DNA of 17,892 nucleotides from Candidatus Nomurabacteria bacterium RIFCSPLOWO2_01_FULL_36_10b (GCA_001785725.1 MFUQ01000020.1:5188-23079), one strand, 5' to 3'. Shown: positions 1-6,263, numbered from the stretch's first letter. Made by a program: numbers and translations. Notes: generated by a model not told the origin, from the sequence alone.

Positions 1-1098
1 AACACGAGCAATCATTGCCCCATTGCTATTCGCTAATACTACAGGACAATACCATGCACCTCCAGAAAGAACACAAGTATTTCTAGCAGTATCATCTCCA
101 ACCTCAACTGTAGTCGCTGTTGCTGTTATATTTGTGCCAATAACTTCTGATGTTAATACTGTTAATGTATAACCAAAATCTATACTTGAAACTGTAACAT
201 CTCCTTGAACAGATGTTTGAAGTGTACGATTAGTCGTATCACCAGTTGTATCTGTTACATAGCCATCTTTTATAATAGTAACATCATTAGGCGTGCCGTC
301 TTGAGCAATTGGAACTGGACAATAGTAAATACCTAGCGTACCGTCTTCATCACAAGATGTCGCTCCGCTACCAGCAGTTACAGTTGCAACGGATAAAGCG
401 GCAGAATCGCCTTCACGTGTAGCTGTTATTTTCTGGCCAAATTGTAGATTCGTTCCTGTTACAACTTCTTGCGCATCTGTAGCTGAAGTTCTGTCGCTCC
501 AAGCAGAAGATACTGTTTTTTGTACATATCCATTTAATTGTAGAAGTACGTCTGTAGTGGTATCAGTTAATGGAACGATACAATAATATGTTCCTGAAGC
601 TCCGTCTTCTGTACATGTTGTTCCAAATGCGTCTCCTGTTTTTACTAATACTCCAGTAACAATATCATTTTCAACTGTTTCATCATCTACAGTAACTTTA
701 ACTGCAAATTTAATACCAGGGCTTAGTGTATAGGTGTCCGGATCAGAAAGAATAGTATATGTTGTACTTGAATTAGTAATAGTTACATATCCATCTTTCG
801 CAACAACGAAAGTAATAGCTTCTGTATCAGCACAATCAGCGGCTGCACCTTGCATATTAACAGCAGTTGCTGTATATGCACCACCACCAGCATCAGTCAT
901 AGTTATTGAACTTGCCCCACCAGGACAAGTTGCTGTTACAGTTGCGCCAGCAAGAGCTGCCCCGAGCTCATCATTGACTGTGAGTGTAAAATCCCCAGCA
1001 GCTGCATATGCGTTATTAACCGAAAAAAACCCAACAACTCCAACGACTATAAGTGTGAGTATGAGTGTGAAAGAAAAATTCCTTGTAATGCTAGACAT
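1..1098 (-). CDS. Secreted surface protein with tandem Cys-paired Ig-like repeats (partial, C-terminus outside window)
   Basis: This frame is open for 366 codons from the ATG at 1098 to the window edge, with no stop. Residues 7-29 are hydrophobic and end in Ala-Tyr-Ala (30-32), a typical signal peptidase site, so the protein is probably exported. The mature part is rich in Thr, Val, Asp and Gly and is built of beta-sandwich-like repeats of about 87-93 residues. Each repeat has a Gly-Tyr-Val element (103, 190, 279) and, from the second on, a Cys pair (162/173, 249/260, 342/351) in the pattern C-x(8-10)-Y-C-x-V. The first repeat has Cys58 and Cys89 instead. The layout resembles carboxypeptidase-regulatory-like or Ig-like adhesin modules; exact family and function are not recognised. 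An extended -10 (1162-1170, minus) would give a leader of about 57 nt. Being truncated here, the total repeat number is unknown. Confidence 0.8.
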   Translation of the reverse strand, partial: MSSITRNFSFTLILTLIVVGVVGFFSVNNAYAAAGDFTLTVNDELGAALAGATVTATCPGGASSITMTDAGGGAYTATAVNMQGAAADCADTEAITFVVAKDGYVTITNSSTTYTILSDPDTYTLSPGIKFAVKVTVDDETVENDIVTGVLVKTGDAFGTTCTEDGASGTYYCIVPLTDTTTDVLLQLNGYVQKTVSSAWSDRTSATDAQEVVTGTNLQFGQKITATREGDSAALSVATVTAGSGATSCDEDGTLGIYYCPVPIAQDGTPNDVTIIKDGYVTDTTGDTTNRTLQTSVQGDVTVSSIDFGYTLTVLTSEVIGTNITATATTVEVGDDTARNTCVLSGGAWYCPVVLANSNGAMIARV

Positions 1099-1161
1099 AA
1101 TAATATAATTTTTAAATTACAAATTAATAATAACCTTTGGCACGTCTTGAAAGGTAATATA

Positions 1162-1170
1162 ATTATAACA
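1162..1170 (-). promoter_or_regulatory. Extended -10 promoter for the secreted repeat protein
   Basis: The minus strand reads TGTTATAAT, a perfect extended -10. Transcription would start near 1155, leaving an AT-rich leader of roughly 57 nt before the ATG at 1098. No good -35 and no Shine-Dalgarno sequence is seen. The rest of the 1099-1275 gap holds nothing else convincing apart from a lone DnaA-box-like 9-mer. Confidence 0.45.
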
Positions 1171-1275
1171 TTGTGAAACATCTAAAACACTCATTTTGTT
1201 TAAAAGTGTGGATAACTTATAAGTGTTTTTTGTTGGGAAGAGGAAAATTTTGGCGAAAAAACGAATTCTACTTTG

Positions 1276-1349
1276 TGGCTGCCAGACTAGGGCTCGAACC
1301 TAGATTAACGGAGCCAGAGTCCGTCGTCCTACCATTAGACGATCTGGCA
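1276..1349 (-). tRNA. tRNA-Gln (anticodon CTG), CCA encoded
   Basis: The minus strand folds as a 74-nt cloverleaf. The acceptor is TGCCAGA/TCTGGCA with discriminator G and an encoded CCA. The D stem is GTCT/GGAC, the anticodon stem ACGGA/TCCGT with loop CTCTGGC, and the T stem CTAGG/CCTAG with loop TTCGAGC. U1-A72 and G73 fit known tRNA-Gln identity. Position 37 is G and 38 is C, which is less usual for Gln; G36-G37 is the dinucleotide TrmD recognises. The minus strand upstream has TGATAAGAT (1364-1372), a possible extended -10. Confidence 0.95.
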
Positions 1350-1380
1350 AATAATTAATTTGCATCTTATCATTAGACCA

Positions 1381-1412
1381 GTTCTGCGAAGCCGTCTTGG
1401 GCGTAGCAGAAC
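1381..1412. repeat. Inverted repeat upstream of tRNA-Gln sharing a core with leuS
   Basis: GTTCTGC (1381-1387) and GCAGAAC (1406-1412) form a 7-bp stem. The inner arm GCGTAGCAGAA (1401-1411) is identical to 11958-11968 in leuS. It lies in the 104-bp gap between tRNA-Gln and the coiled-coil gene. Confidence 0.55.
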
Positions 1413-1453
1413 GATCTTGCACTAAATAAGTAAGTAACAATAGTGTAGTATCT

Positions 1454-1723
1454 TTATTCCAATTTGCAACTAGTGTGGTCTGCAAGTTGGTGGATCCATT
1501 TGTCATGACGATAATATTGCCCAGACCCGATTATATCTTCTTCTTTTAAAGAATGGATTTCTGCAATAATATTAATTTCAAGAGTATCCATTCTCTTTTC
1601 AAGAGTATCAAATCTTTTTTCAAGATTATCAAATTCTCCTTTTAATTCCGCAAACTCACTTTTCGTCGAAAAAACGTTAGAGAGAGCACTTACTAATTTG
1701 TTGATATCAGATGTTGTTAACAT
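1454..1723 (-). CDS. Small coiled-coil hypothetical protein (CPR type)
   Basis: This 89-residue protein starts at the ATG at 1723; a TTG six bases upstream is in frame but less likely. After a short head (MLTTSDINKL) there is a heptad-rich helix with repeated LEKRFDTLEKRMDTLE-like units (about residues 26-50), a two- or three-stranded coiled coil. The C-terminal end (HDKWIHQLADHT) is a conserved tail that I associate with a family of small coiled-coil proteins in Parcubacteria genomes. No membrane segment or catalytic motif is visible, and function is unknown. It lies between tRNA-Gln and the divergently transcribed valS. No Shine-Dalgarno is seen. Confidence 0.7.
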   Translation of the reverse strand: MLTTSDINKLVSALSNVFSTKSEFAELKGEFDNLEKRFDTLEKRMDTLEINIIAEIHSLKEEDIIGSGQYYRHDKWIHQLADHTSCKLE

Positions 1724-1744
1724 ACGCAAAAAACAAAATATTTC

Positions 1745-1762
1745 ATTTCTTCAAAAAGAAAT
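1745..1762. repeat. Small AT-rich stem-loop between the coiled-coil gene and valS
   Basis: ATTTCTT (1745-1751) pairs with AAGAAAT (1756-1762) around a CAAA loop. It lies in the 136-bp divergent gap. It may be chance, because 7-bp hairpins are expected several times in a window this size. Confidence 0.25.
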
Positions 1763-1841
1763 ACTATGTGAATATAATTAATACACTATAAGTATACAAC
1801 TACAAAATATGAACGCAAGTCTTCCGTGATTATTACTTTTC

Positions 1842-1850
1842 TGTTATAGT
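1842..1850 (+). promoter_or_regulatory. Extended -10 promoter of valS, near-leaderless
   Basis: TGTTATAGT ends 9 nt before the valS ATG at 1860. Initiation 6-8 nt after the -10 would put the mRNA 5' end at or within a few bases of the start codon. The same nonamer precedes the glutaredoxin gene. Confidence 0.5.
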
Positions 1851-1859
1851 ACACACAAT

Positions 1860-4094
1860 ATGGGATATACTCTACCAGAGAAGTTTCTTAAGCCATATGA
1901 ACCAAGCGATTGCGAAGCGCGTTTGTATGATGTGTGGGAAAAGTCAGGATACTTTAACCCTGACAATCTACCAGATGATAGAATAAAACCATGGTGCACA
2001 ATTATGCCGCCACCTAATGCAAATGGCCGACTTCATGTTGGGCACTGTCTTGATATTACACTAAAAGATATTTTGACACGATGGCGTCGTATGCAGGGTT
2101 ATAAAGTTTTATTTCTACCTGGTTCGGACCATGCTGGATTTGAAACACAAATTGTATATGAGAAGAAATTAGAAAAAGAGGGGCGAACACGATTCCAAAT
2201 GACGTCCGATGAGCTTTATAAAGAGATAATGGATTTTACATTGGAAAATAAAAAAGTCATGCAGGACGATATACGTAAAATGGGAACATCGTGCGACTGG
2301 TCGCGTGATACTTTTACTTTGGATCCAGATATTGTTAAGAATGTCCATAATACTTTTCGTAAGATGTATAAGGATGAATTAATTTATCGCGGTAAACGTA
2401 GTATTAATTGGTGTCCAAAACATCAGACATCCCTTTCTGATGTTGAAACAGAATTTATTGAACAGAATGACCCATTTTATTATTTTCAATACGGTCCATT
2501 CGTAATTGGCACATCTAGACCAGAAACAAAGTTTGCCGATAAATATATTGTAGTACATCCTGATGATAAGCGTTATTCACAATATGAAAATGGACAAGTT
2601 TTTGAAATAGAATGGATAAATGACCCAATTAAAGCGACTATTATCAAAGATGAAATCATTGATAAAGAACTTGGTACTGGTGCTATGACAATAACACCAT
2701 GGCATAGTGATGTTGATTTTGCTCTTGCGCAAAAACATAATTTGCCTATAGAACAAATTATTGATGAACACGGGAAATTGCTTCCTATCGCAGAAGAATT
2801 CGCCGGTATGAAAATTGAAGATGCACGTCCAAAGATTGTAGAAAAATTAAAAATGAAAGGTCTTCTTGTAAAAATTGATGAAAAATATAATCATGCTGTG
2901 AAAGTATGTTATAAGTGCAAACGTCCTATAGAGCCCCAGATTAAACAGCAATGGTTTGTGAAGATGCAACCTCTTGCTGAAATTGCTTTAAAAGCTGTGC
3001 AGGATGGGAAAGTAAAATTTCTTAGTGAAAGTTTTGAAAAAACATTCACATATTGGATGAATAATACTGTTGACTGGAATATATCTCGCCAAATTGTTTG
3101 GGGAATTTCTATCCCAGCATGGATTAAAAATAAAGGAACGGACAAAGAAGAAATTTCTCTTGAAATAGACAAACCATCTGGTGACGGCTGGGAAAAAGAA
3201 ACTGATACATTTGATACGTGGTTTTCGTCAGGACAATGGCCACTCTTAACTCTTAAATACCCTGACGGAAAAGATTTCAAAACATACTACCCTACTGATG
3301 TTATGGAAACTGGACGCGACCTTATTTTCAAATGGATACCACGTATGATTATGTTTGGTATGTATCTTGCTAACAAAGAGCCTTTCAAGATTGTGTATTT
3401 ACATGGGATGATAAATGATGAACATAATCAGAAGATTAGCAAAAGCAAAGGCAATGTGTTCTCCCCTATTGAGCTTGCGGAAGAATTTGGTACAGATGCA
3501 TTGCGTATGTCACTTATAATAGGGAATGTGCCTGGAAGTGATATGGCATTATCAAAAGATAAGATAAGAGCGTATAAGAAATTTGCAAATAAATTATGGA
3601 ATATCACACGTTTTGTGCTGGGTACCATTGAAGTACCCCTCACTCCTGCACCAGACGATGCAGGAGAGCTCCCCTATTCTAGGGGAGCAAAAGAAAATAT
3701 GTATACTAGCCATATTCTGGCAAAGCCAAAAAACATAATACCTAATCATGAAAAATATCTTGAAGAACTTTCAACGCTTGTTGAAACTATTACAAAATAT
3801 CTTGAGGACTATAAACTTTATTTGGCAGGAGAAGATTTATACCATTATATTTGGCACACATTTGCTGATGATATTATTGAATCATGCAAGGCAGATTTAG
3901 AATCAGATGATGTTAATCATCGCTTAAGCGCTCAATATACGCTTTATGAAATTCTTACTACATGTTTACGACTTCTGCATCCATTCATGCCATTCATCAC
4001 AGAAGAAATATGGCAATCTCTTCCACATCATAATAAAGAACATGGTACAATGCTTATCGTAGCTCCATGGCCTTCTCATATACAACAATTATAA
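1860..4094 (+). CDS. valS: Valyl-tRNA synthetase
   Basis: This class I synthetase charges tRNA-Val with valine in the cytoplasm. At 744 residues it is shorter than the ~880-950 of typical bacterial ValRS and lacks the C-terminal coiled-coil arm. Visible are the PPPNANGRLHVGH signature (HIGH at 59-62), a CP1 editing insertion whose VDF motif keeps the conserved Asp (286), the second signature KISKS at 525-529, and a C-terminal anticodon-binding domain ending in VAPWPS. The editing region departs from the usual wording (PWHSDVDF in place of the common AHDPNDF). Between the catalytic and anticodon domains (residues ~587-610) lies a Pro/Gly-rich linker encoded by three consecutive stem-loops (3620-3688). 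The ATG at 1860 lies just after an extended -10. The end overlaps the next gene by 28 nt, suggesting translational coupling. Confidence 0.96.
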   Translation: MGYTLPEKFLKPYEPSDCEARLYDVWEKSGYFNPDNLPDDRIKPWCTIMPPPNANGRLHVGHCLDITLKDILTRWRRMQGYKVLFLPGSDHAGFETQIVYEKKLEKEGRTRFQMTSDELYKEIMDFTLENKKVMQDDIRKMGTSCDWSRDTFTLDPDIVKNVHNTFRKMYKDELIYRGKRSINWCPKHQTSLSDVETEFIEQNDPFYYFQYGPFVIGTSRPETKFADKYIVVHPDDKRYSQYENGQVFEIEWINDPIKATIIKDEIIDKELGTGAMTITPWHSDVDFALAQKHNLPIEQIIDEHGKLLPIAEEFAGMKIEDARPKIVEKLKMKGLLVKIDEKYNHAVKVCYKCKRPIEPQIKQQWFVKMQPLAEIALKAVQDGKVKFLSESFEKTFTYWMNNTVDWNISRQIVWGISIPAWIKNKGTDKEEISLEIDKPSGDGWEKETDTFDTWFSSGQWPLLTLKYPDGKDFKTYYPTDVMETGRDLIFKWIPRMIMFGMYLANKEPFKIVYLHGMINDEHNQKISKSKGNVFSPIELAEEFGTDALRMSLIIGNVPGSDMALSKDKIRAYKKFANKLWNITRFVLGTIEVPLTPAPDDAGELPYSRGAKENMYTSHILAKPKNIIPNHEKYLEELSTLVETITKYLEDYKLYLAGEDLYHYIWHTFADDIIESCKADLESDDVNHRLSAQYTLYEILTTCLRLLHPFMPFITEEIWQSLPHHNKEHGTMLIVAPWPSHIQQL
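3620..3688. repeat. Block of three consecutive stem-loops inside valS
   Basis: The first stem is GGGTAC (3620-3625) with GTACCC (3633-3638). The second is CTCCTGCA (3643-3650) with TGCAGGAG (3659-3666). The third is GCTCCCCT (3668-3675) with AGGGGAGC (3681-3688). The block is 69 nt, a multiple of three, and is read through in frame as a Pro/Gly-rich linker. Confidence 0.75.
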
Positions 4095-4777
4095 TAATTG
4101 CTAGCATAATTGGTCTTCTTCCAGCATTGTTCTGGCTATTTTTCTGGCTTCATAATGATAGTCACAAAATTCCAAATAAATTCATAGTATTCACGTTCAT
4201 AATCGGAGCATTAACAGTTCCTCTTGTTATTCCACTTGAAAATATAGCTCATAATTTAATTCCTATTATTGATAATGGTATTATTGCAACAGCAACTATT
4301 GAAGAGATTCTAAAATTTATTATTATTGCTTTCTTAGTTCTTTCATCACGTCATATAAAAGAACCATGCGATTATGTTGTTTATCTTGTAACCGGGGCGC
4401 TTGGTTTTGCGGCATTTGAAAATATTCTTTTTCTCATTGGCCCACTTACAGATAATAATTTGGTATCAACGATTGTTGTTGGCAATATTCGTTTCTTAGG
4501 GTCAACAGTATTGCATAGCGTTTCAGCGGCAATGCTTGGAATTTCTCTTGGTGTTGCATTTTACCAACATAAGGTAATTAGGATTATTTATGCTCTGTTC
4601 GGCCTTTTCTTTGCGATTACGCTTCATGCCTTATTTAACATATTTATTAAAAATGGCGGGGTTACTAATATTACAATTACAATCGCGATACTGTGGATTG
4701 TCGGTATAATTGTTGTTTCGCTCTTCCGACGACTTGGAGATTTGCGTCCACCAATGTATAATATAAATGTACAGTAA
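4067..4777 (+). CDS. PrsW-like intramembrane protease
   Basis: This is a polytopic membrane protein of 236 residues with about seven or eight hydrophobic segments. It carries the PrsW-family signature spread over separate helices: Glu-Glu in TIEEILK (79-80), FE in GFAAFENILF (117-118), a His in VLHSVSAAM (150) and a His in LHALFN (187). PrsW members are glutamic-type intramembrane proteases; in Bacillus subtilis PrsW cleaves the anti-sigma factor RsiW. No anti-sigma partner is visible here, so the substrate is unknown. The ATG at 4067 is the only plausible start and lies inside the valS 3' end (28-nt overlap, different frame). There is no Shine-Dalgarno, so expression probably depends on valS translation. 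The start of an Hsp20 gene 52 bp downstream fits a stress or membrane-quality role, but that is inference. Confidence 0.8.
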   Translation: MAFSYTTIIIIASIIGLLPALFWLFFWLHNDSHKIPNKFIVFTFIIGALTVPLVIPLENIAHNLIPIIDNGIIATATIEEILKFIIIAFLVLSSRHIKEPCDYVVYLVTGALGFAAFENILFLIGPLTDNNLVSTIVVGNIRFLGSTVLHSVSAAMLGISLGVAFYQHKVIRIIYALFGLFFAITLHALFNIFIKNGGVTNITITIAILWIVGIIVVSLFRRLGDLRPPMYNINVQ

Positions 4778-4786
4778 AAACTTTAT

Positions 4787-4795
4787 TGGTATATA
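4787..4795 (+). promoter_or_regulatory. Extended -10 promoter of hsp20
   Basis: TGGTATATA lies in the 52-bp gap after the protease gene and gives a leader of about 28 nt, almost entirely A/T. No heat-shock operator (CIRCE or similar) was recognised. Confidence 0.4.
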
Positions 4796-4829
4796 AACAT
4801 TATTAACATTAGTAATATAAATATTTTTT

Positions 4830-5294
4830 ATGCCACGACAACGTTCTTTTTTACAACGACTCTCATCAACTCTTCATATGAATGGTCATAATGACCGCGA
4901 GTACGAAGAAGGTATGCCCGAGGATGACCAAGATGTTGAAAGTAAAGATGCTCCAACAGCAGATGACCATGATGGACAATTGGGAGTTGATGTTTATGAA
5001 ACATCAAATGCTATTATTATAAAAGCAATGGTTGCTGGGGTTAAGAAAAATGACCTTGAAATCAGCATTAGCAGAGAGTCCGTTACTTTACGCGGTGAAC
5101 GATACGATACAAACGCTCCTGACGACGCTACATATATTTATCAAGAATTATATTGGGGTTCATTTGCTCGTACAGTTGAATTACCTGATGAAGTTGATAT
5201 TGACCATGCTGAAGCTACAGAAAAAAATGGTCTTCTTGTAATCACACTTCCAAAAGTGGACAAAAAAAGAACAACAAAATTAGAGATAGAATAA
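4830..5294 (+). CDS. Small heat-shock protein, Hsp20/alpha-crystallin family
   Basis: This 154-residue protein is an ATP-independent holdase that binds unfolding proteins and assembles into oligomers. The alpha-crystallin domain covers about residues 51-142. It begins with the LGVDVYET strand, contains the VAGVKKNDLEISI and VTLRGER strands, and ends with the family signature GLLVITLPK (134-142). The N-terminal arm (1-50) is basic at first, then strongly acidic (Asp/Glu-rich, about 22-48). The C-terminal tail TKLEIE is short. The ATG at 4830 is preceded by an AT-only stretch and no Shine-Dalgarno. It converges on tRNA-Phe with only 5 nt between. Confidence 0.93.
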   Translation: MPRQRSFLQRLSSTLHMNGHNDREYEEGMPEDDQDVESKDAPTADDHDGQLGVDVYETSNAIIIKAMVAGVKKNDLEISISRESVTLRGERYDTNAPDDATYIYQELYWGSFARTVELPDEVDIDHAEATEKNGLLVITLPKVDKKRTTKLEIE

Positions 5295-5299
5295 ACTAG

Positions 5300-5373
5300 T
5301 GCTCGGGGGCGGACTTGAACCGCCGACACCTCGCTCTTCAGGCGAGTGCTCTAACCAACTGAGCTACCCGAGC
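5300..5373 (-). tRNA. tRNA-Phe (anticodon GAA), CCA not encoded, G37
   Basis: The minus strand forms a full cloverleaf: acceptor GCTCGGG/CCCGAGC with discriminator A, D stem GCTC/GAGC, anticodon stem CTCGC/GCGAG, and T stem GGCGG/CCGCC with loop TTCAAGT. The anticodon loop is CTGAAGA, so position 37 is G instead of the A usual in bacterial tRNA-Phe. The bases after the discriminator are CTA, so CCA must be added enzymatically. A candidate promoter (TTGTCC, 17 nt, TATGCT) lies at 5385-5413 on the minus strand. Confidence 0.96.
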
Positions 5374-5378
5374 AATGT

Positions 5379-5408
5379 CTCACTAGCATACTGTAATTTT
5401 ATAGTGAG
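5379..5408. repeat. Inverted repeat between the one-TM gene and tRNA-Phe
   Basis: CTCACTA (5379-5385) and TAGTGAG (5402-5408) form a 7-bp stem with a 16-nt loop. It sits where a terminator for the upstream minus-strand gene or an overlap with the tRNA-Phe promoter would be. There is no clear U-run, so the role is open. Confidence 0.3.
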
Positions 5409-5422
5409 GACAAGAGCCCATA

Positions 5423-5791
5423 TTATTCATTATCATTAGAAAATGAATTAGAAAATGAATCGAATTCATCTTTGAAACCACCAAAGAAATTAGATACTGT
5501 CTGCCCTGCATTATTAATTTGAGATCCAGTATCTTGAAGTGTTTGAGCAGCGTTACTTATAGTTTGGAATTGTGTTGAAACTGACTCATAAATTTTCTTT
5601 GCATTCTTAATATAAGGATTTAAGAATGAGTATGCGACAGCAAGAATAGCAACTATAATGGCGAGTCGTATAATACTTTTAACTGCCGCAAATTTCTTAC
5701 TACGATGTTCTGATACGAGAAGTTTATGATTTTCTCTTGTTAATTCAAGTAGCTCGTCTAATTTTTTATTGTCTAATGATGTTTCTTCCAT
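5423..5791 (-). CDS. Single-pass membrane hypothetical protein
   Basis: This 122-residue protein has a charged helical N-terminal part (residues 1-38, LDELLELTRENHKLL), one transmembrane helix at about 40-58, then a long Gln/Ser/Thr-rich helical part (60-100) and a Phe/Ser/Asp-rich tail. The short basic stretch before the membrane helix suggests the N-terminus is cytoplasmic. No enzyme motif is seen. Similar small proteins with a short N-terminal helix and one TM occur widely in Parcubacteria genomes without known function. Its ATG lies 9 nt after a minus-strand extended -10 (5801-5809). It is flanked by tRNA-Arg and tRNA-Phe on the same strand. Confidence 0.8.
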   Translation of the reverse strand: MEETSLDNKKLDELLELTRENHKLLVSEHRSKKFAAVKSIIRLAIIVAILAVAYSFLNPYIKNAKKIYESVSTQFQTISNAAQTLQDTGSQINNAGQTVSNFFGGFKDEFDSFSNSFSNDNE

Positions 5792-5800
5792 ATATGAATA

Positions 5801-5809
5801 AGTATACCA
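5801..5809 (-). promoter_or_regulatory. Extended -10 for the one-TM protein, near-leaderless
   Basis: The minus strand reads TGGTATACT, with exactly 9 nt to the ATG at 5791, the same spacing as at valS. Confidence 0.5.
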
Positions 5810-5837
5810 TAAGATAGATAATAAACCATAAACTATG

Positions 5838-5910
5838 TCTCCCCACCAAGAGTTGAACTTGGATTTAAGCCTTAGGACGGCCCCGTTCTATCCAATTGAA
5901 CTATGAGGAG
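5838..5910 (-). tRNA. tRNA-Arg (anticodon CCT), CCA not encoded
   Basis: This is a 73-nt cloverleaf on the minus strand: acceptor CTCCTCA/TGGGGAG with discriminator A, D stem GTTC/GAAC, and T stem CCAAG/CTTGG with loop TTCAACT. The anticodon stem GGGCC/GGCTT includes two G-U pairs and has loop GTCCTAA. The anticodon CCT reads AGG. The bases after the discriminator are CAT, so CCA is not encoded. It follows the glutaredoxin gene by 31 nt on the same strand, so it may be co-transcribed with it or use the AT-rich gap (5911-5941) as promoter. Confidence 0.93.
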
Positions 5911-5941
5911 ATGTAACATTTTGATTTTTATATAATAAAAT

Positions 5942-6193
5942 TTACCTGTTTAGTAATTCTAGAATTTTTTCTTCATTGAAACCAATAATAATATCATCGC
6001 CAATTTTAATAACTGGAACGCCCATTTGACCAGTCATGTCTATCATTTCTGCTCGTTTATTTTGGTCTTCTGAGACATTATATTCTGTATATGAAATATT
6101 TTTTTCTTTAAGAAAATCCTTTGCCATATGACAAAAATGACATGCCGGGGTTGTATATATGCTAACGTGTGATTGTGTTTCTGCGGATTCCAT
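5942..6193 (-). CDS. Glutaredoxin-like thiol-disulfide oxidoreductase
   Basis: This 83-residue protein is a single thioredoxin-fold domain of glutaredoxin type. The active site CHFC (Cys18-Cys21) follows the first beta strand (SIYTTPA). The cis-proline motif MGVPVI and the strand IIIGFNEEKI follow, as in the small YruB/NrdH-like glutaredoxins that end at the Gly-Phe loop. It would reduce disulfides or mixed disulfides in the cytoplasm; its electron donor is not identifiable here. The ATG at 6193 is preceded by TGTTATAGT on the minus strand (6223-6231), giving a leader of about 22 nt without a Shine-Dalgarno. It lies downstream of ftsB, separated by a stem-loop. Confidence 0.92.
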   Translation of the reverse strand: MESAETQSHVSIYTTPACHFCHMAKDFLKEKNISYTEYNVSEDQNKRAEMIDMTGQMGVPVIKIGDDIIIGFNEEKILELLNR

Positions 6194-6222
6194 ATGATTA
6201 TATATTTATTATTAACAATATT

Positions 6223-6231
6223 ACTATAACA
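6223..6231 (-). promoter_or_regulatory. Extended -10 promoter of the glutaredoxin gene
   Basis: The minus strand reads TGTTATAGT, identical to the valS element, 29 nt before the ATG at 6193. Confidence 0.45.
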
Positions 6232-6238
6232 TATTATA

Positions 6239-6263
6239 ATTTATTCACCTACGGCGAATAAAT
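6239..6263 (-). terminator. 11-bp triloop stem-loop after ftsB
   Basis: Positions 6239-6249 pair with 6253-6263 around a three-base loop. The one non-Watson-Crick position is G-U only in minus-strand RNA and A-C on the plus strand, so the structure suits the ftsB transcript. It begins 5 nt after the ftsB stop. No U-run follows, so termination efficiency is uncertain. Confidence 0.5.

Noticed and set aside
734..1108. Open frame on the plus strand, 124 residues
   Set aside because: It lies opposite the secreted repeat protein, whose minus-strand frame has a signal peptide and repeat logic; the plus frame is Ala/Val-rich without structure.
1360..1412. Possible permuted tRNA (3' acceptor arm before 5' half)
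   Set aside because: GTTCTGC precedes GCAGAAC as a permuted gene would need, but no T arm or anticodon arm can be found.
1300..1506. Open frame on the minus strand, 68 residues
   Set aside because: It runs through tRNA-Gln and the end of the coiled-coil gene and has no recognisable features.
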